Source: Mycoemilia scoparia
Taxonomy: Eukaryota > Kickxellomycota > Kickxellomycetes > Kickxellales > Kickxellaceae
DNA length: 37,551 nt
NCBI GenBank assembly: GCA_027575805.1
Contig: JANBPU010000158.1
Coordinates: 1-37,551, forward strand
Direction: 5' to 3'
The notes below the pieces were generated by a model. It worked only from the letters and a program-made list of their open reading frames with translations, searched no databases and had not been told where the DNA came from. Both the position numbers and the translations under genes were made by a program. Below are positions 33,081 through 37,551 of this stretch, piece by piece. Within the stretch, counting starts at the first letter, position 1. Each line of letters opens with the position of its first letter.

Positions 33081-36000
33081 ATGGTTCTCAAGCGAAAACG
33101 GGGAAAGGCACAACAATTAACTCAAGACGAGGAAGCAGGAGATTCAAACAATTTCTCTCCGATTAATGGCAATAATAGCCACGTATACCCTACACCAGAT
33201 ATAAAAGACATAATACCACAAAATGAAAGAAAAAAGCGTGATTCAGGCGCACATTTAAATGAGGATATTAAAAGTGGTATTATTAAACCAGAGCTACAGC
33301 AAGGTTTGCTTACGCCCAGAAATAATGGTGGTGGCAGTAGTAGTCAGAGGCTTGGAAGGAACGGAGTTTCAAAAAGGTTGTCCCAAGGATCTCCTGAACA
33401 AATTCGCTTGCCATTTAAAAATGCTGCTTCTTCGGGTTTGAATAGCAGTCAACTGGACAAATATAGGTAAATTAATATGCAACAAAAGCACAAAAATTCT
33501 ACTTTGTATATTACTTTGCAAATTTGCATATTTTCAGTTTTTTGAACAAAACAATGCGGGCGAGAGAACAAAAACTAACCATGCAATATATAACTACTTG
33601 TATATAGTCAATACCCAAGAGGTGGCATTTTAAAGATTGCAGTCAAGAATTTCGTGACCTACGATAGCTGTGAATTTTATCCCGGGCCATGTCTGAACAT
33701 GATTATTGGACCAAATGGAACAGGAAAAAGCACTATAGTATGCTCACTAGCATTAGGATTGGGTGGAAACCCATCCCTCCTGGGAAGAGCTAAGGATATA
33801 TCTGAATTCGTTAAGCATGGCCATGAAAACGCGTGGATAGAAATTACAATAAAAGGCTCAATCGATGATGACAACGAAGATGGTGGTCAGCAGTCAACAT
33901 CGTCAGAAAATAATAGCACCACTGTTATTAAAAGATTCATAACTAGGAGTTCGAACAAATCAACATGGAAACTCAACCACCGCCAAACTCCCTTTACAGA
34001 AATTCACAAGGTCATCAGAAGCTTCCGAATACAAGTTGACAACCTATGCCAATTCCTGCCCCAAGACCGTGTTGTGGAATTCTCCAAAATGTCTCCCCAA
34101 AAACTGTTAGTCGAAACACAAAAGGCCGTTGGAAGATACGATCTAGTCGAACTCCAAGAAAAACTAATAAAATATCGATCTGAAGAAAAGATTTTACTGC
34201 ATGACATCAAAAAGGCTATGGAGGACGAAGTAACGCTGGTCAAGCAAAACGAAGTCATCGAAAGAGATGTCCAAAGGTGGCAAGAGCGAGAAGAAGCCGA
34301 AAACAAAGTCCGGGCATTGAAATTACAAATTCCATTGGCTCGTTATGCATCAGCCAAGAAGGCTTACGAAGAATCTAAGCATCGAAGAAAAGAAGCGCAC
34401 GCTAGGTATATTCGATTGCAGCGTGAGGTCATGGGTCCTACCAGTGAGGAAATTAGCGAAGCCAAGTCCATGCTTGAAAAATGCGATAGAAAACAACAAA
34501 GCTTAAAGACCGAGTCTAGAGCTGACCAAATCAAGATGAGAAAAGTCTTGGAACAGTTGGGACGACAGGAGCGCAATGTTCATGAGCTTCATGATCAAAT
34601 CAAAGCTATTGAAGCCCAAGACCAACGAAAGAAAGAAGAGATTTTACAAGCTCAACGCGAATTGAGCGAACTAGAGTCCAGAGTTGGATCGTCAAGCTAT
34701 AGCAGAGGCGGCGAAGATCCCAAGTCTAGGCGTGAAGAACTTCAGAGACAGCTGGACGAGCTGTTTGAACAAGAGCAACAATACCGAACTCAAATTGACG
34801 AATTCAAAGACCAGCAACAGCAGATAAGAAGAGAGGGTCGAGAGTATCAAGCTGAAATTGAACAAGCTACCCGAGGTTTACAAAAGCTAGATGACGTCAA
34901 AAACCGCAAATGGCAGATCCTAAACAGATTTAGTCGAGAAGCCGCCGAAGCCGTAAAATGGCTTGACCAGAACCAAAGCATGTTCAAAAAGCACGTGTTT
35001 TCGCCAGTCTGTATGCAAATCAATGTCAACGACAATCTCTATTCACCCATTATCGAGTCCCTAATAAGGGCCGGTACCCACAAAACATTTGTGTGCCAGA
35101 CTGATGAGGATTACATGACGCTGACCCGAGAAGTCAATGACAATCTCCGGCTACGCATCAATGTAGTTGCAATTACACCAGATTCCAAACGACTTGAAAA
35201 TTACCGCCCACCGTTGCCTGCTGATCAAATCAAAAAGCTTGGGTTTACGGGATATGCACTGGATCTGATTGAAGCACCTGAGCCAGTACTGACCTACCTT
35301 TGTGATTCCGAAAAACTTCATTCCATTCCTATATCGCTGCAGGAAGTCAACAACGATGAAATCGAAAGGCTGGGCGTATTTTCTAGCTATGTGGCAGGAA
35401 AAACCCAGTACACGATATCACGAGCCAGATATGGTGCTAGAAATACATCAGTCATGACATCTCGCATAAAACCCTTTGCTAGGCTGTTGTCGTCTGGAGA
35501 AACTGCCGAATTGGCCAATGAGCGCAATCAGCTGATCAAATCTATTGAGCGATGTAGGTTGTGTTTACAGGAAAATGAAAACAAGATTCGTGAATTGGCT
35601 AAACAAGAAGAGCGGGTTATTGAAGATCAAAGACGAGCTATTGATCCTGAACGACAAAGATTGCAGCGAGAAAAAGAAAATCTTCGTATTGAAGTCCAAA
35701 CTTATGAGCGAAATATGGTTAAGGTTGAGAATATGAGGAGAAAGTTGCAAATGCTAAAACAATCCCAATCATCCGGTGGCGGCGAAACTGCTGTGAGTAT
35801 TGCTGAAAAGAAAGAAGAGATAAGAAATAATCTAAAAGCCAATGCCAAGATGCGAGGAGAATTGATCAAGCAACTAAACAAAATGTTACGAAAGGAGGTT
35901 GATCGAACAATGAAGGAGCTCCCTATTGTCATTATGGAAATAATGAAGCTTAAACAGCAAATAGTTGACCTAGAAGCCCAGCAATCCGAATACCAAGCGC

Positions 36001-37091
36001 AATTGGCTGAAGCCCTTGATGATGTCAATGAAACTAAACGACAATGTGAAGAAGATAAAGCCCAAGCGTCTGATCTGCTTCGAGAAGCCCGGTCTGTTAC
36101 TGAGACGATTTCAGATGAAGATCGTGAATTGATGCAAAATACTCTGAATTCAGAAACTGAGATGGATTTGGATGAACTAGAGACAGAATTGGAACGGGCT
36201 CAACAACGGCTGGAATTGAGTGCGGTGTCAGGGTTAACGTCACAAGTTATTGAAGAGTATAGGAAACGACAAAAAGAATTGAAACAGGTTAAAAAGAAAG
36301 TCAAGGAACTTAAACGCAAATGGAAGGAGGTTGTTAGGTCCAAAGTGTGGGCCAGAAAGGAGTGGGAGGAGCCATTGGAAGTATTGGTCAAGAAGATTAG
36401 TAGGGCGTTTAGTGAATCGTTTGAATCGATTAAGTGTCAAGGTGAAGTAAGGTTGTCTAAAGTTGGTGGACCTTCGGAAACATTGTCGATTATCAATGCA
36501 CAAAATGGTAATGGTGCTGGTGACATTGGGTCACAGCAACCCAGCCAGACTCAACAATCTCCCTCCCAGCCTGTAACACAAACCCAAACAGCAGCGGATG
36601 ATGATATTGGTGGTAGTATTGAGGCAATGCAGGATGAAGAATACGAGCAATGGGGAATCGAGATCTCTGTATCGTTCCGAGCAACTGAAGCAATGCAAGT
36701 CCTAACGAACCATCGCCAATCTGGTGGAGAACGAGCAGTCAGTACAGTAATGTATTTACAGTCGTTGCAGTACTTGACTGCTGCACCTTTCCGTGTAGTT
36801 GACGAAATTAATCAGGGTATGGATGAGCGAAACGAAAGATTAATTCATCGGCGAATTATTCATACCGTATGTCAGCCACCAGATGACCAAAATGGTGGAC
36901 ATTCTAATGGTAATGGCGATACAGGTAGAGAATTTGGATCGCAGTATTTCTTGATTACGCCAAAGTTATTGCCTAACCTTGAATATCACAATAATATGAA
37001 GGTTTTGTGTATTTATAATGGTGAATGGCAACCCGAAAAATTTAACACTCGTAAATTCCTTAGAGCCGCAGCAGCAGCAGCTATGCGGTGA
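33081..37091 (+). CDS. SMC5: SMC5, structural maintenance of chromosomes protein
   Basis: Join 33081-33466 and 33608-37091; 1289 aa. The 141-bp intron (AG|GTAAAT ... TATAG|T) restores YSQYPRGGILKIAVKNFVTYD, the family's N-terminal strand. Residues 1 to about 125 are a basic, Ser/Asn-rich disordered extension. Walker A is GPNGTGKS (163-170). Coiled coil follows to about 580, a hinge near 600-720, then coiled coil again. The C-terminal head has the signature SGGER (1167-1171), Walker B FRVVDEINQGMD (Asp1194, Glu1195) and QYFLITPKLLPNL, the usual Smc5 end. Smc5 pairs with Smc6 and Nse proteins in the nucleus for recombinational repair and replication-fork stability. A Gln/Asn/Ser-rich insertion of about 45 residues (about 1091-1136) interrupts the C-terminal head before WGIEISVSFR; such inserts are usually flexible loops. 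All catalytic motifs are intact. Confidence 0.95.
33467..33607 (+). other. SMC5 intron 1
   Basis: The donor GTAAAT is weaker than the other introns in the window. The acceptor is TATATAG. The joined codon AG|T gives Ser129, and the conserved sequence downstream fixes the acceptor. Confidence 0.88.
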
Positions 37092-37401
37092 TATATTAAC
37101 AACTTTGTAAAAATATTTCTCTAGCAATCTTTTTGATCATCATTATAAACTAAATATATGCAAGGATTTCACTAGTAATTGAGTCTATGGTAGGCAGAAA
37201 TGAGCCCTCAGATTTTTGTTCAACCGTGAGTCAATCAATATGCAATTCCTGAGGACCCATTTTGATCAAAGCCTTGTGAACCCTGACCAAGCGCTAGATC
37301 AACAATGACATTCAGATTCCTCTAAATTTATTGTATAAAATATAAACGACAATTTGTAGTGATATTCATTTAAAACCATTTAAATAAATAAATAAAAACA
37401 T
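37092..37401. other. convergent spacer with an imperfect inverted repeat
   Basis: The 3' ends of SMC5 (+) and the last gene (-) meet here. AAATGAGCCCTCAG (37198-37211) and CTGAGGACCCATTT (37249-37262) are inverted repeats matching at 12 of 14 positions and could fold into a hairpin. AATAAA strings cluster at 37384-37396. No gene seen. Confidence 0.5.
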
Positions 37402-37551
37402 TTATGTAAGCGATAAAGTTGTGAATGCTTCTTCTTGAACTTGGTCGTCAATTGCTTGGATGTTGTAGTAATCGAAAATTTCCTTCGAAAGTATGTCCTT
37501 GAGATCATATACCAAGATTGGATTTTTCTTGAAACAGAATTTCAAAAACTC
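37402..37551 (-). CDS. C-terminal end of an unidentified protein (partial)
   Basis: The minus-strand frame is open from the window edge to TAA at 37404-37402, giving 49 residues that begin EFLKFCFKKNPILVYDLKDI and end EEAFTTLSLT. Regular hydrophobic/charged spacing suggests a folded, helical domain. The other two frames on this strand are broken by stops. The 5' part lies outside the window, so the product cannot be named. Confidence 0.6.
   Translation of the reverse strand, partial: EFLKFCFKKNPILVYDLKDILSKEIFDYYNIQAIDDQVQEEAFTTLSLT

Noticed and set aside
1..37551. CRISPR array, rRNA or prophage-like cluster
   Set aside because: No regularly spaced repeats, rRNA motifs or phage genes were seen; all strong genes are eukaryotic.

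Overview
The window looks like nuclear DNA of a fungus, most likely an early-diverging (zygomycete-grade) lineage. The evidence is: a fungal-length myosin II, Dbp10, Vps15 and Smc5; short spliceosomal introns (110-294 bp) with GTAAGT-like donors and TAG/CAG acceptors; Asn-, Gln-, Gly- and Ser-rich insertions in large proteins; a GPI-anchor-type protein; and AT-rich intergenic DNA dense in microsatellites. No search could be run, so the phylum is an inference. There is no operon, CRISPR array or prophage.

Layout. 1-560: 3' flank with part of a repeat. 561-7942 (-): two-exon myosin II heavy chain, 2423 aa. 7943-11033: long, microsatellite-rich spacer. 11034-11714 (+): small secreted, probably GPI-anchored protein. 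12249-17562 (-): seven-exon gene, reconstructed here, for a 1420-aa protein with the order BAR-like, PH, PH-like, C2, RasGAP. 17563-19784: spacer without a convincing gene. 19785-20528 (+): disordered Pro/His/Tyr/Asn-rich protein of unknown function. 21285-22112 (+): phosphotransferase-like (APH/choline-kinase fold) protein lacking the usual catalytic Asp. 22552-22623 (+): tRNA-Pro(AGG). 22843-25800 (+): Dbp10-type DEAD-box helicase. 25993-26096: small inverted-repeat element. 26198-32260 (-): two-exon VPS15, 1970 aa, whose kinase motif reads HGS instead of HGD. 33081-37091 (+): two-exon SMC5, 1289 aa. 37402-37551 (-): last 49 codons of a gene running off the window.

Several gene models depend on introns read by eye. 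In myosin the intron falls one codon before the P-loop. In VPS15 it separates the myristoylation signal from the kinase domain. In SMC5 it precedes the head domain. In the RasGAP gene six introns interrupt the BAR region and none interrupts the last 3.5 kb. Each spliced model keeps one open frame and has a total length divisible by three.

The genes serve unrelated housekeeping roles: cytokinesis (myosin II), small-GTPase control at membranes (RasGAP), 60S ribosome assembly (Dbp10), PI3-kinase/autophagy (Vps15) and genome stability (Smc5). The less ordinary material is the BAR-RasGAP architecture, the two kinase-fold proteins with the same Asp-to-Ser change, the dispersed inverted-repeat element, and the two unrecognised proteins between 19.7 and 22.2 kb.
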